Source of the DNA: Psilocybe azurescens
Taxonomy: Eukaryota > Basidiomycota > Agaricomycetes > Agaricales > Agrocybaceae
Assembly (NCBI GenBank): GCA_023853785.1
Contig: JAJIRX010000557.1
Coordinates: 992,001-1,056,000, forward strand
Direction: 5' to 3'
DNA: 64,000 bases
Positions 50,013-61,134 of the stretch are shown piece after piece. Positions within the stretch are counted from its first letter, which is position 1. Each line of letters begins with the position of its first letter. The position numbers and the translations under genes are program-made. The notes under the pieces were generated by a model that was not told the origin of the DNA, searched no databases, and saw only the letters and a list, made by a program, of their open reading frames with translations.

Positions 50013-51676
50013 ATGAGCTCCCCGGCCTCTTCTTCAAAAGGCAGCAGTCCTGCTCCAGAAATCAAGGATAAAAACGGAAAAGAAAGGAAATCGTCCTTGC
50101 CGAAGAAGTGAAAAGCGATAGCCCTGTTCCAGAAACCAAGAAAATCAAACGCAAAAGAAAGGAAGTCGCCCCAATCGAAGTTGAAGGTGAAGAAGCAAAA
50201 GAATCCACTCCTACTCCAGAAACCAAGAAAACCAAACGTAAAAGAAAAGACGTTGTCTCCGTTGAAGTGGAGGCAATCGAGGGCTCGGATGGCTCGGACT
50301 CAGAGGAGGATGCTGGCTCAGATGCTGAAGAAGAAACCGCAACGGTAGAAGAACCTGTTCTCTCTCACGCGGAGCGTCGAAGAAAAAAAGAAAGATGAAA
50401 AACTGGCGGCGAAACTGGCTGAGGAAGGATCAGCGTTGAAGAAACGTAAGCTGAAGGATGGTAGTGCTCAAGCTGTCGACACTTCTGCTCCTGCGAAACG
50501 TCAAAACTCTGTCTGGGTCGGTAATCTGTCATTTAAGACGACCCAGGAAAACCTGAGGACTTTCTTTGAAGGTGTAGGCGAGATTACGCGGATTAATATG
50601 CCAACGAAAGCTGCCGCAAATGGTCCTGGACAGAGACCAGAAAATCGAGGGTATGCTTCACAACTGACTTCTGGGGTATCTGATGTCTGAGTTCGTCTTC
50701 ATAGATTCGCCTACGTTGACTTCGCAACACCAGATGCTAAGATTACTGCCATCGCCCTCTCAGAAAATCCTCTACTTGGTCGAAAGCTGTTGATCAAAGA
50801 TGGTCTGTCCATCATGGAATATAACTTTTACTCTGTAACTAACAGAACCATTATTACCAGGCGACAACTTTGAAGGTCGACCTGCGGCACTTGGCGGTGA
50901 GCATACCATCGCTGACCCTGCTCTCGCCCACAGAACACATTCGAAGACTGCTCAGAAGATCCTACGCGCACAGAAGCAACCTCCCGCACCAACATTGTTC
51001 CTTGGAAATTTGGGCTTCGAAACCACTGAAGCCTCTATTCGCGAACTTTTGGAAGCCCACAGATCAGGGCAGAAAAAACATCCGAAAATGCCACCCCTGC
51101 TGAAGAAGAAGATAAAATGCCGAAGGACATCTGGATACGTAAAGTGCGAATGGGAACTTTCGAAGATTCTGGCCTATGTAAAGGGTGAGCCATATTTTGA
51201 CGTTATAGTCCTCTCTAAATTGAACTTTTGGCTAGTTTTGCCTTTGTCGATTTCATGACTATCGACGGTGCTACTGCCGCCCTTATCAACCCAAAAACCA
51301 TCACTTGGATGGACGAAAACTAGTCGTGGAATACGCAAGTGCCGATGCCGTCCGCCGCGGTGCCCCCAGAAGCAAACAGGCAGATGCGGCCTTCAACCAG
51401 GGTAGACGACCACCTCGCACTGAACGTCCACAACGGAACGTAGAATTTTCAACTTCCGACCTCAACGCTGTTCCCAACCCCTCAACAACTGGCGAAGTGA
51501 CTGCTGATTCTGCGCCCAGAAGAAAATGGGACGGCGGTAAAGAACGACCGGCAGCTACCGAAGGAGTCAGGCACAAAGGTCCCAAATCTCGTCCTAAACC
51601 AGGAGCAGCACTTGCACTTGCAAAACGCGAGTCTGCGGCTATTGTTCCCAACCAAGGACAAAAAATCACCTTTTAG
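50013..51676 (+). CDS. nucleolar RNA-binding protein with two RRMs, Nop13-like; four apparent frameshifts
   Basis: Start ATG 50013 (MSSPASSSKGSSPAPEIKDK). A Lys/Glu-rich N-terminus has repeated KKxKRKRKE blocks. RRM1 has RNP2 SVWVGNLSF and RNP1 GFAYVDF across an intron; RRM2 has TLFLGNLGF and GFAFVDF. The Arg/Gly/Pro-rich tail ends NQGQKITF. The layout matches yeast Nop13 (90S pre-ribosome associated) and related two-RRM nucleolar proteins. Frame breaks occur at A5 (50070-50074), A7 (50383-50389), A6 (51073-51078) and A5 (51293-51297). Adding one A at the first, third and fourth, and removing one or adding two at the second, gives an uninterrupted protein. The start lies about 320 bp from the first visible exon of the divergent methyltransferase gene, so they may share a promoter. 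Confidence 0.85.
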
Positions 51677-53057
51677 GTTTCTGGGAAATCCAATCTATTG
51701 GTTTGTTGGTTTGGGTTCTTCTGCGCATATGTGGGCATCGATATCTACATCACTGCGCGATTAATTATTTTGTTATCTGAGAAACATTTCTCCTCTTTAT
51801 CTGGCTCGGGCGAGGGAGTTAATGGAATAGTGTATTGGACTGACAAGTTTCCCCACTTTGAGTTATGCGTGTCGTGAGGATCCCCTGTTCTATGCTATGG
51901 CGGTGAGGGGACGTTACAAAGCACCGAACCTATTTCATACTCATTTGCGTTTTACACAGAGGCTTTGGGCAAACCCACAGGCAATCAGGCTTTGGCCGCT
52001 AACAATATATATTTTACTCCGCTATTGCCCACGACTTTCATGTGATTCGGCCTGATTGCCTCTACCCTATCCTATTCTTTCCGTTTCATCCGTGTTCTCG
52101 TATTCTTGCGATGAAATGGATACATCCTTAAGATGGAGGGATACATCGTATACCATACACAAGCCTTCGACTCCAGGCGATCAAGATACGCGATCTACCC
52201 CACTGCGACTATATGCTCAGGATCCAAAAATTTCGAGTGATTTTCAAGGCAATATAAAGAGGAGGCGGACCACGTCCCCCAGTATGCTATCAGGCTCGAT
52301 GTTGGTAGCAAGAGGTCTGGTAGGTCGTTGGTTCGTTCTTTGATACAATCGATGAGCAGTTCGCTGATCATCGTGACTGGCTTGGAGATCAGACTCTTTG
52401 GCATCATTGGTGTGCGCTACGTCTTTCAGGCTCTTTGTCCCATAGTGAATAAACAGTACTGAAAATGGATTTTTCAGCACACGTCAAAAGATACCTTCCT
52501 GGACCAGAAGGATCAAGACACCGATCGATCCTTATAGGGAAGCTCCCTGAGATGATAGAGGACGACCAGCTAGATACATATGATAGAAAGGACAGATATA
52601 GTGTAGCATTCCATATGGAAGAGGCACATTCAGTAGTTCAAAGGAATTACTGAACCCATATGGAATTGTCACACTGTAAATGTACTTTGTATGATATACT
52701 GTACTACAGTGTAATAACAGTATGTGCCGGTATGAACGGATGTGAGATGATACTGCTAACAATGGGTGGTCAGTCCGACCATTTCGACAATACTATATTG
52801 GAAGATTACTGAAGCATGTCAACCGGCCGAAAAGCTGATGGGCTGATAAGTGTAGATGTATTCATGTCTATGCATATATTCTGATCTCGATTTTTCCGAC
52901 AGTCCATATAGCTAACAAGGGTCTCAGTAGTAAAATGTGGTATGTGGTTTGAGCTTTATTAAAAATATATCTCACAATCTATTTAACCACTGCTTATAAG
53001 TTGAGCTCTGACATAGAATTTGGCTATCGCAATGATTTTTCGAGCCTAAATCCTACT
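51677..53057. other. repeat-bearing spacer before the helicase block
   Basis: Contains the first copy of the 330-bp dispersed repeat. The minus strand near 52244-52407 has short open frames in more than one phase (around PVTMISELLIDCIKERTNDL) that could be remnants of a decayed gene, but no domain is recognised. Confidence 0.4.
52397..52722. repeat. dispersed repeat R, copy 1
   Basis: From GGCATCATTGGTGTGCGCTA to about CAGTATGTG. The same sequence recurs at 56358-56690 in the same orientation with scattered substitutions and small indels (I judge high-80s percent identity by eye). The two copies flank helicase copy 1. Confidence 0.8.
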
Positions 53058-56045
53058 ATGTCTCAAGGTACTCGAAATGAAATAAAGGTACTAAAATTAG
53101 ATGGCTCACGGAAAATAGGTCGGCTCGCAGACATCACGCCATACGATGAGGCGTGGTCGAGCGCCTCTTTCATCGATCCGCCTGGTTCTCTCCCATACAC
53201 CGTGCGCCGTTGTACTCGTATACCGCATCTCTTTCTTCTCTTAGAACTTGCTAAGGTCCATGGAAAACCCCTCATTCCTCATAACGCAGAATATCTTTCG
53301 TCTGCGCTACCCGCCCATCGTAGCTCAGTGTTGCCACGAGCACGATCTCCCAAAACATCTTGACCTCTTCTTGGAGTCAATTGAAGACGGCACCATCGGT
53401 CTTGCTTCCATATATGGCTCCAAAGGCCGAATGACAACATTAGTCCTCTCTTCGCTCACTCAAGCTCTCGTCGTGACACTCTTTTATCAAGGCAAAAAAT
53501 CGAAAGGGAACAAAAGACGATCTCTCCGCTGCATGATCTACTATGCAACCCAAACATCATGAAGTCCGCCTTTCACATGGACAAATTATCAGGTGCACTA
53601 TTCTTCGACCATGAAATGCGCATTTCAAGTGGAAAGGATCTTCTATCACTGTCTACTAAGGAAAGCCGGGACTCTCTGGCTGCATTTATGGCGGTTCTAG
53701 GCGATGAGAGTATTGTATTCAAGAAAGCTGTGACGGACATATTTCTCAGAAAAGGATCTCATCAAGAAAAGTCCAAGATGGTTGCCCTTCAAGCTTGGGT
53801 CGCCTGTTCTGCCTCGCTCCGTCCTGCCATGCTTCCACGCTTGAAGAAAATGCCTTCAATTGACACCGTGGCTATCGAAAAACAGGTAATATCTCTGTAC
53901 AATGATCATCCGTCCGTTCTTTTTGATTTTTGACCGTATCTATCTCCCAGATTCTCTCTGTCATCTCAAAGACTATCCGTATTATGGACAGGCTCATAGC
54001 CCACAAACCTATCCGAAACAAACATAATGTTGAAGCTACATCTGTGAACAATTCTATCATTTCGAACAGATACCAGACCAAAATCAGTCGTCTGACTGGG
54101 ACTCAGGTATATTCCCTATTATATTTAGTGCCTTTCCACCACAGTGCTCGTATTTCATTATTGACTTCATTTGCTGTAGCAACTGTGCATCACATTTTCA
54201 AGAAATGGGAAGACAGAAAAATTGCGGACTTCAACAGGAGTACACATAACTGGGCGTCAAACAAAGATCAATATTGGTGGAAAGCGTGTACCTTTCGAGT
54301 CAATCAAATCTGCAGAGACAGTTGGAAGGGAGGAACCCAACGCTGCCGAGGCTTCAAGGTCCGATATAATGCTTTTGGCACTCCAACAGCGCATTTCGTT
54401 GGCGAAAAATCCTTTCGTCAGCTCCATCTGGGATCTCTCCAATACGACCTGGACAGCGAATTCTAAAGCATCGTCATCCCCGGCCATCTTTTTCCCATCA
54501 AAGAGAAAGCTGAATGAATCACAGTCCGTGGCGGTCAGTTCCATACTCTCCAACACGGACGCCAACCGTGTTGTTCTTATCCATGGACCACCTGGAACAG
54601 GCAAGACGACTGTCATCGCCGCCACTGTGACAAGCACTATGGCATCGTCTGACAGCGAACGGACGCTCTGGCTCGTTGCGCATTCAAATGTGGCCGTCAA
54701 AAATATTGCGGAGAAACTAGCAACCGAAGACTTTTGGGCTTTTAAGATCATCGTATCCAAAGATTTTCATTTTGACTGGTCAGTAATTGATAAATCCATA
54801 AATTCTTTGTCTACAGCGTGTTTAATATTTTCTTATTTCAGGCATGAGCATTTATATGAGAAAATTGAGGAGAATGTAATCAGATCAGACAGTTTGAGTG
54901 AGGACACCGTCGGTGCCTCAAGACAACTGCTGGGTTCGCGAGTCATATTGTGTACCCTCGGCATGCTTTCGAACCCGAGTTTAACTACTATCACTCGCCT
55001 AGTTCCACTCCAAACGGTGATCTTCGATGAAGCGAGCCAAATCGAGATCGGGGACTACTTCCCAGTTCTCGTCAAGTTCAAGTCTACTTTGCGGAAGCTG
55101 GTCTTCATCGGCGATGACAAACAACGTAAATAAATTCCTCTTTTCGTAGAGTTTCCTATACTTATTCCGACTCAACACATAATAATAGTGGCACCCTATG
55201 GCACGAGTAACATTCCCGACTTGGAGAGCATCTTCGAGAAGTCTCATCTCCGGGAACGAGCCGTGTTTCTTGACACACAATGTACGAACGCAATCTTTGG
55301 TGCTATGATCTTCTTACTGTTTCACTGATATAGAAAATGAAATTTACAGATAGGATGCCCATTCCCATCGGGGAATTCATATCCAAGAACGTATATTCGG
55401 GCAAGCTTAAAAGCCACCATAAAATCGTCAATCCTTCCTGCTGCCGATTCGTCGACGTCAGCGACGGAGTGGAGACATCTAATGAGCACAGCTGGACAGT
55501 GAGTGTTTCTCTATTATTTTTAATGACCAGATGATAATTCGAGCGTGATTCGACTGCAGAATGAACAAGAAGTCAAAGTTGTACTTGAGATCGCACGACA
55601 ACTCGTGGGATGTGGAAAATCTTTTCGAATCATCACACCTTATGACGCCCAACGGTCATTATTGGAGGATAGTCTCAAGAGCGCCAAACTTCCATGGGAG
55701 AACAAATGTTTCAATATTGACTCTTTCCAGGGTATTGAGGACCTTTCTCTTCTTTGTCCATTATTTCTTCAACTTACCGACTTCCTTGGATTTGTAGGGA
55801 ACGAAGATGATTATATTATTGTCTCTCTCGTTCGTACGGCCAGGCTTGGATTTCTGATTGACACTAGGCGCATCAATGTCATGCTGACGCGGTGCAAGAT
55901 GGGCATGATTATTTGTACCAAACGCGATTTCGTCGAAGGTACTGCAGCAAAGACGCTCGCAGGCAAACTCCAGAAATCACTGGGTGGATCAACTTGGGTA
56001 AATGGAAAAAATGTGCTCCACAAACATACCAAAACCTTTGTTTGA
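53058..56045 (+). CDS. SF1 (UPF1-like) helicase with exonuclease-like N-terminal region, copy 1
   Basis: Helicase motifs in order: Walker A GPPGTGKTT, VAHSNVAVKNIAEKL, Walker B VIFDEASQIE, III FIGDDKQLAPYG, IV IITPYDAQRSLLED, V NIDSFQGNEDDYIIVSLVR, VI DTRRINVMLTRCKMG. The exons join in phase, including DW|HEHLYEK and SWT|NEQEVKVV. Upstream, MENPSFLITQNIFRLRYPP, DLFLESIEDGTIGLASIYGS, LHDLLCNPNIMKSAFHMDKL and KMVALQAWVACSASLRP resemble, loosely, the fold order of 3'-5' exonuclease (RNase H-like) domains but without clear catalytic acids. An A4 run at 53512-53515 breaks the frame between the two N-terminal exon blocks; copy 2 has A5 there. The start (MSQGTRNEIKVLK, 53058) is tentative; coding is secure from about 53260. 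Family activity would be ATP-driven 5'-3' unwinding. Confidence 0.78.
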
Positions 56046-56150
56046 TATGGTCAGCGTAGCGCATAGACAGGATTTACCTATGGTTTCCATCGACTTGACA
56101 TCTAGTATCTAACGCTTGGGTATAAAAAGGAGGTGCTACGTCGAAATGTG

Positions 56151-56171
56151 CGATATATATATATATATATC
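56151..56171. repeat. (AT)n microsatellite in the duplicated 3' flank
   Basis: About ten AT units here; the paralogous position near 61038-61050 has about five, showing length change since duplication. Confidence 0.7.
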
Positions 56172-56256
56172 AATACTTATCTATTCTTGTAATTTATGGA
56201 GCCCCGTTGTCTATCTCTTTTATCTCTTCATACAAAATAAGGGTACGGAACCAGAG

Positions 56257-56333
56257 TCACTTCCTCTCGGCCACGACGCGCGAGCTGCGGAGCGTCACTG
56301 GGATATCTTGAAACCGGTCTTTTAATGCAGCCT
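56257..56333 (-). pseudogene. truncated C-terminal end of the DDE integrase gene
   Basis: The minus strand encodes the last residues of the integrase found intact in context at 61135 onward (DRFQDIPVTLRSSR...AERK), with the same stop. It was carried along in the duplicated unit and is cut off at the unit's end. Direct evidence that helicase and integrase were already tail-to-tail neighbours before duplication. Confidence 0.65.
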
Positions 56334-56357
56334 TTCTGGCCCAGCGATCAAATCCTA

Positions 56358-56690
56358 TGGCATCATTAGTGAGCGCTACGTCTTTCAGACTCTTTCTCTC
56401 ATCAATAAAATAGTACTGAAAATGTATTTTTCAGCACACGTCAAAAGATACCTTCCTGGACCAGAAGGATCAACCGACACAGACACCAATCGATCCTTAC
56501 AGGGCAACCCCCGAGATGATAGAGGACGACCAGCTAGGTACATATAATAGAAAGGACAGATACAGTGTAGCATTCCAGATGGAAGAGGCACATTCAGTAG
56601 TTCAAAGGAACTATTGAGCCCATATGGAACGTTACACTGTAAATGTACTTTGTATGACGTACTGTACTACAGCGTAACAACAGTATGTGA
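56358..56690. repeat. dispersed repeat R, copy 2
   Basis: Direct-orientation partner of 52397-52722, with shared blocks such as TCAGCACACGTCAAAAGATA and GAGGCACATTCAGTAGTTCA. It begins about 25 bp after the end of the first helicase unit. Confidence 0.8.
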
Positions 56691-57041
56691 TGTGCCTACG
56701 GATTACAAAAATATAAAGTCTGTTTTCTACTGCGCCCCCAAACCGCGTCAAAAATTTGTTATGTAATCTTAAATCTTTGGACTTTCCAGAGGCGTTTTTC
56801 TCAAGAAGAGGCAAAATTAGAGGACAAACCTCTTGACAGATAATCAGCAGGGTCGTCAGGACCTCTTGGCCAACACCTTCAATGACCACATGGACGGCTT
56901 TCGGGCTCTACACCGCCTTGAATCAGCAAGAATGAAATAGCTAAAGCCCTTTCCGCAGCTTATGAGTCTCAGATCTGTACCTGGCTACCTCAAAGATCCC
57001 AACTCATTTGCGGCCGAGATGTCAAGCAAAGGATCACTTTC

Positions 57042-57606
57042 CAGCTAACTGCAAAATGGTAGGCCGTTTCCATTTTTTTGATGTCCGCCTCTGCTTGGCA
57101 AGAGCCTTGTCCAAACAGCCAGATTTGGTAACGAGTACCGATCCGCGCCCATGACTAAGTAGAATCTACTGCAGATGTCGATGGTGACGCTTTACATTAA
57201 TCCTACGCCGAAATCAACAGTTTTAAGCTCTTTTTGTTGATTTTATTGTGCTTATTATCCTCCTCACTGAAACTTAAAGGCTGGAACATCGACCCTGAGC
57301 CCATGATGGTACATATATGAGGCTGAGTGCAGTGGTGCTCGGAGATTCCTCTGACAAACATTATTATAACGAGCCTCTTCTGCACCTCTGATATGTACCG
57401 AAAGTTAGACATGATTTAGTGGTAATGTAGTAGTAGCTTTCAAAAGAGTACAAGAACTAGGACTGCGAGTCCACGTTCACTCGACGAGGCGGCGGTGATC
57501 ATGACTCAGATGCGCCACGTCCAAATCCGGTTGTTTTGACAAGGCTCTTGCCAAGCAGGGGCGGACATCAAAAAATGGAAACGGCCTACCATTTTGCAGT
57601 TAGCTG
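57042..57606. mobile_element. MITE-like element with long terminal inverted repeats
   Basis: About 565 bp bounded by inverted repeats of about 85 bp: the left end CAGCTAACTGCAAAATGGTA... (57042-57130) is matched by the reverse complement of 57521-57606, ending ...CATTTTGCAGTTAGCTG. The ends differ by a few substitutions and a one-base T-run difference. The interior has no transposase-like frame, so it is non-autonomous. No convincing target-site duplication was found. It sits between the two helicase units. Confidence 0.75.
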
Positions 57607-58141
57607 TCAAGAACGGATAGTCCAATGTGTACCGCCGCTTGGCACCTGTGCAATCGATTATTTGGCCTTCGCCTCAAGGTCGCTTTACTTCTGACACCAT
57701 CACTAACCTGCAACCCAACACATGCAGCCGTCACGCACATCACTTTAATGTGCGTACTCTATAGGACTTTTTACCGTACAATATGTGCAGTGAGCGCAAC
57801 ATTTTGATATGTAGGTCATTCCAAAGACCTTGCCCAGTCTATTCATCGTCTATGATGTCCTAAAATTTGCCAACGGCGGATACTCGATTGACGACGGTGG
57901 GCGCTTCAAACAAGGTTTGACTGCCCATGCACAAGAAGCTCTTATCACCCATCTATTACTGCTTCAACATTCGGAAATGAAAGCTTCTACTGCTCTTCTG
58001 TGTAACGATAAGGCGTGCTCAAGAGCCTCTTCCTTCGATCCGCCTCGTTGTCTCCCGCGCATGAAGAGGTATACATACACGGTGTGCCGTTGTACTCGTA
58101 TGTTGCATCCACCTTTCTTCACTTAGAATTTGCTGAGGTTC

Positions 58142-60930
58142 ATGGAAAACCCCTCATTCCTCATAACGCAGAATATCTTTCGTCTGCGCTACCCGCCCAT
58201 CGTAGCTCAGTGTTGCCATGAGCGCAATCTCCCAGAACATCTTGACCTCTTCATGCAGTCAATTGAAGACGGCACCATCGGTCTTGCTTCCATATATGGC
58301 TCCAAAGGCCGAATGACAACATTGGTCCTCTCTTCGCTCACTCAAGCTCTCGTCGTGACACTCTTTTCTCAAGGCGAAAAAAATCGAAAGAGAACAAAAA
58401 GACGACCTCTCCGCTGCATGATCTACTATGCAACCCAAACATCATGAAGTCCGCCTTTCACATGGACAAATTATCAGGTGCACTATTCTTCGACCATGAA
58501 ATGCGTATTTCAAGTGGAAAGGATCTTCTATCACTGTCTACTAAGGAAAGCCGGGACTCTCTGGCTGCATTTATGGCGGTTCTAGGCGATGAGAGTATTG
58601 TATTCAAGAAAGCTGTGACGGACATATTTCTCAAAGAAGGATCTCATCAAGAAAAGTCCAAGATGGTTGCCCTTCAAGCTTGGGTCGCCTGCTCTGCCTC
58701 GCTCCGTCCTGCCATGCTTCCACGCTTGAAGAAAACGGCTTCAATTGACACCGTGGCTATCGAAAAACAGGTAATATCTCTGTACAACGATTATCTATCC
58801 ATTCTTTTTGACTTTTGACCGTATCTACCCCCAGATTCTCATTGTCATCTCAAAGACTATCCGTGTCATGGACAGGCTCATAGCCCTCAAACCTATCCGA
58901 AACAAACATAATGTTGAAGCTACATCTGTGAACAATTCTATCATTTCGAATAGATACCAGACCAAAATCAGTCGTCTGACTGGGACTCAGGTATATTCCC
59001 TATTATATTTAGTGCCTTTCCACCACAGTGCTCGTATTTCATTATTGACTTCATTTGCTGTAGCAACTGTGCATCACATTTTCAAGAAATGGGAAGACAG
59101 AAAAATTGCGGACTTCAACAGGAGTACACATAACTGGGCGTCAGACAAAGATCAATATTGGCGGAAAGCATGTACTTCTCGAGTCAATCAAATCTGCAGA
59201 GACAGTTGGAAGGGAGGAACCCAACGCTGCCGAGGCTTCAAGGTCCGATATAATGCTTTTGGCACTCCAACAGCGCATTTCGTTGGCGAAAAATCCTTTC
59301 GTCAGCTCCATCTGGGGACTCTCCAATACGGCCTGGACAGCGAATTCTAAAGCACCGTCATCCCCGGCCATCTTTTTCCCGTCAAAGAGAAAGTTGAATG
59401 AATCGCAGTCCGTGGCGGTCAGTTCCATACTCTCCAACTCGGATGCCGATCGTGTTGTTCTTATCCATGGACCACCTGGAACAGGCAAGACGACTGTCAT
59501 CGCCGCCACTGTGACAAGCACTATGGCATCGTCTGACAGCGAACGGACGCTCTGGCTCGTTGCGCATTCAAATGTGGCCGTCAAAAATATTGCGGAGAAA
59601 CTGGCAACCGTAGACTTTTGGGCTTTTAAGATCATCGTATCCAAAGATTTTCATTTTGACTGGTCAGTAATTGATAAATCCATAAATTCTTTGTCTACAG
59701 CGTGTTTAATATTTTCTTATTTCAGGCATGAGCATTTATATGAGAAAATTAAGGGGAATGTAATCAGATCAGACAGTTTGAGTGAGGACACCGTCGGTGC
59801 CTCAAGACAACTGCTGGGTTCGCGAGTCATATTGTGTACCCTCGGCATGCTTTCGAACCCGAAGTTAGCTACTATCACTCACCTAGTTCCACTCCAAACG
59901 GTGATCTTCGATGAAGCGAGCCAAATCGAGATCGGGGACTACTTCCCAGTTCTCGTCAAGTTCAAGACTACTTTGCGGAAGCTGGTCTTCATCGGCGATG
60001 ACAAACAACGTAAATAAACTCCTCTTTTCGTAGATTTTCCTGTAATCATTCCGACTCAACACATAATAATAGTGGCACCCTATGGCACGAGTAACATACC
60101 CGACTTGGAGAGCATCTTCGAGAAGTCTCATCTCCGGGAACGAGCCGTGTTTCTTGACACACAATGTACGAACGCAGTTTTTGGTGCTATGCTCTTCTTA
60201 CTGTTTCACTGACATAGAAATTGAAATTTACAGATAGGATGCCCATTCCCATCGGGGAATTCATATCCAAGAACGTATATTCGGGCAAGCTTAAAAGCGA
60301 CCACAAAATCGTCAATCCTTCTTGCTGCCGATTCGTCGACGTCAGCGATGGAGTGGAGACATCTAAAGGGCACAGCTGGACAGTGAGTGTTTCTCTATTA
60401 TTTTTTAATGACCAGGTAATAATTCGAGCGTGATTCGACTGCAGAATGAACAAGAAGTCAAAGTTGTACTTGAGATCGCACGACAACTCGTGGGATGTGG
60501 AAAATCTTTTCGAATCATCACACCTTATGACGCCCAACGGTCATTATTGGAGGATAGTCTCAAGAGCGCCAAACTTCCATGGGAGAACAAATGTTTCAAT
60601 ATTGACTCTTTCCAGGGTATTGAGGACCTTTCTCTTCTTTGTCCATTATTTCTTCAACTTACTGACTTCCTTGAATTTGTAGGGAACGAAGATGATTATA
60701 TTATTGTCTCTCTCGTTCGTACGGCCAAGCTTGGATTTCTGATCGACACGAGGCGCGTCAATGTCATGCTGACGCGGTGCAAGATGGGCATGATTATTTG
60801 TACCAAACGCGATTTCGTCGAAGGTGCTGCAGCAAAGACGCTCGCAGGCAAACTCCAGAAATCACTGGGTGGATCAACTTGGGTAAATGGAAAAAATGTG
60901 CTCCACAAACATACCAAAACCTTTGTTTGA
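58142..60930 (+). CDS. SF1 (UPF1-like) helicase, copy 2
   Basis: Paralogue of the upstream helicase with the same exon-intron structure and all motifs: GPPGTGKTT, VIFDEASQIE, FIGDDKQ, NIDSFQGNEDD, DTRRVNVMLTRCKMG. The C-terminus GGSTWVNGKNVLHKHTKTFV is identical. Substitutions are mostly outside the motifs (for example ATEDFW to ATVDFW). The N-terminal leader differs: sequence before MENPSFLITQ is only partly alignable and its start is uncertain, so the ATG at 58142 is used. A run G-A7 at 58376-58383 breaks the frame where copy 1 is open, while the A5 at 58396-58400 is the frame-keeping length that copy 1 lacks. Both copies thus need one indel repaired, at different places. Confidence 0.78.
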
Positions 60931-61134
60931 TATGGTCAGTGTAGCGCATAGACAGGATTTACCTATGGTTTCCATCGACTTGACATCTAGTATCTAACGC
61001 TTGGGTATAAAAAAGGAGGTGCTACGTCGAAGTGTGCGATATATATATCAATACTTATCTATTCTTGCAATTTATGGAGCCCCATTGTCTATCTCTTTTA
61101 TCTCTTCATACAAAATAAGGTTACGGAACCAGAG

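Noticed and set aside
51858..52343. Open frames between NOP13 and the helicase block
   Set aside because: Two adjoining short frames without domain or splice continuity; at best a gene remnant, not supportable as a gene.
54257..54760. Antisense frame present in both helicase copies (also 59141-59644)
   Set aside because: It is conserved only because the sense strand is duplicated; it covers Walker A coding DNA.
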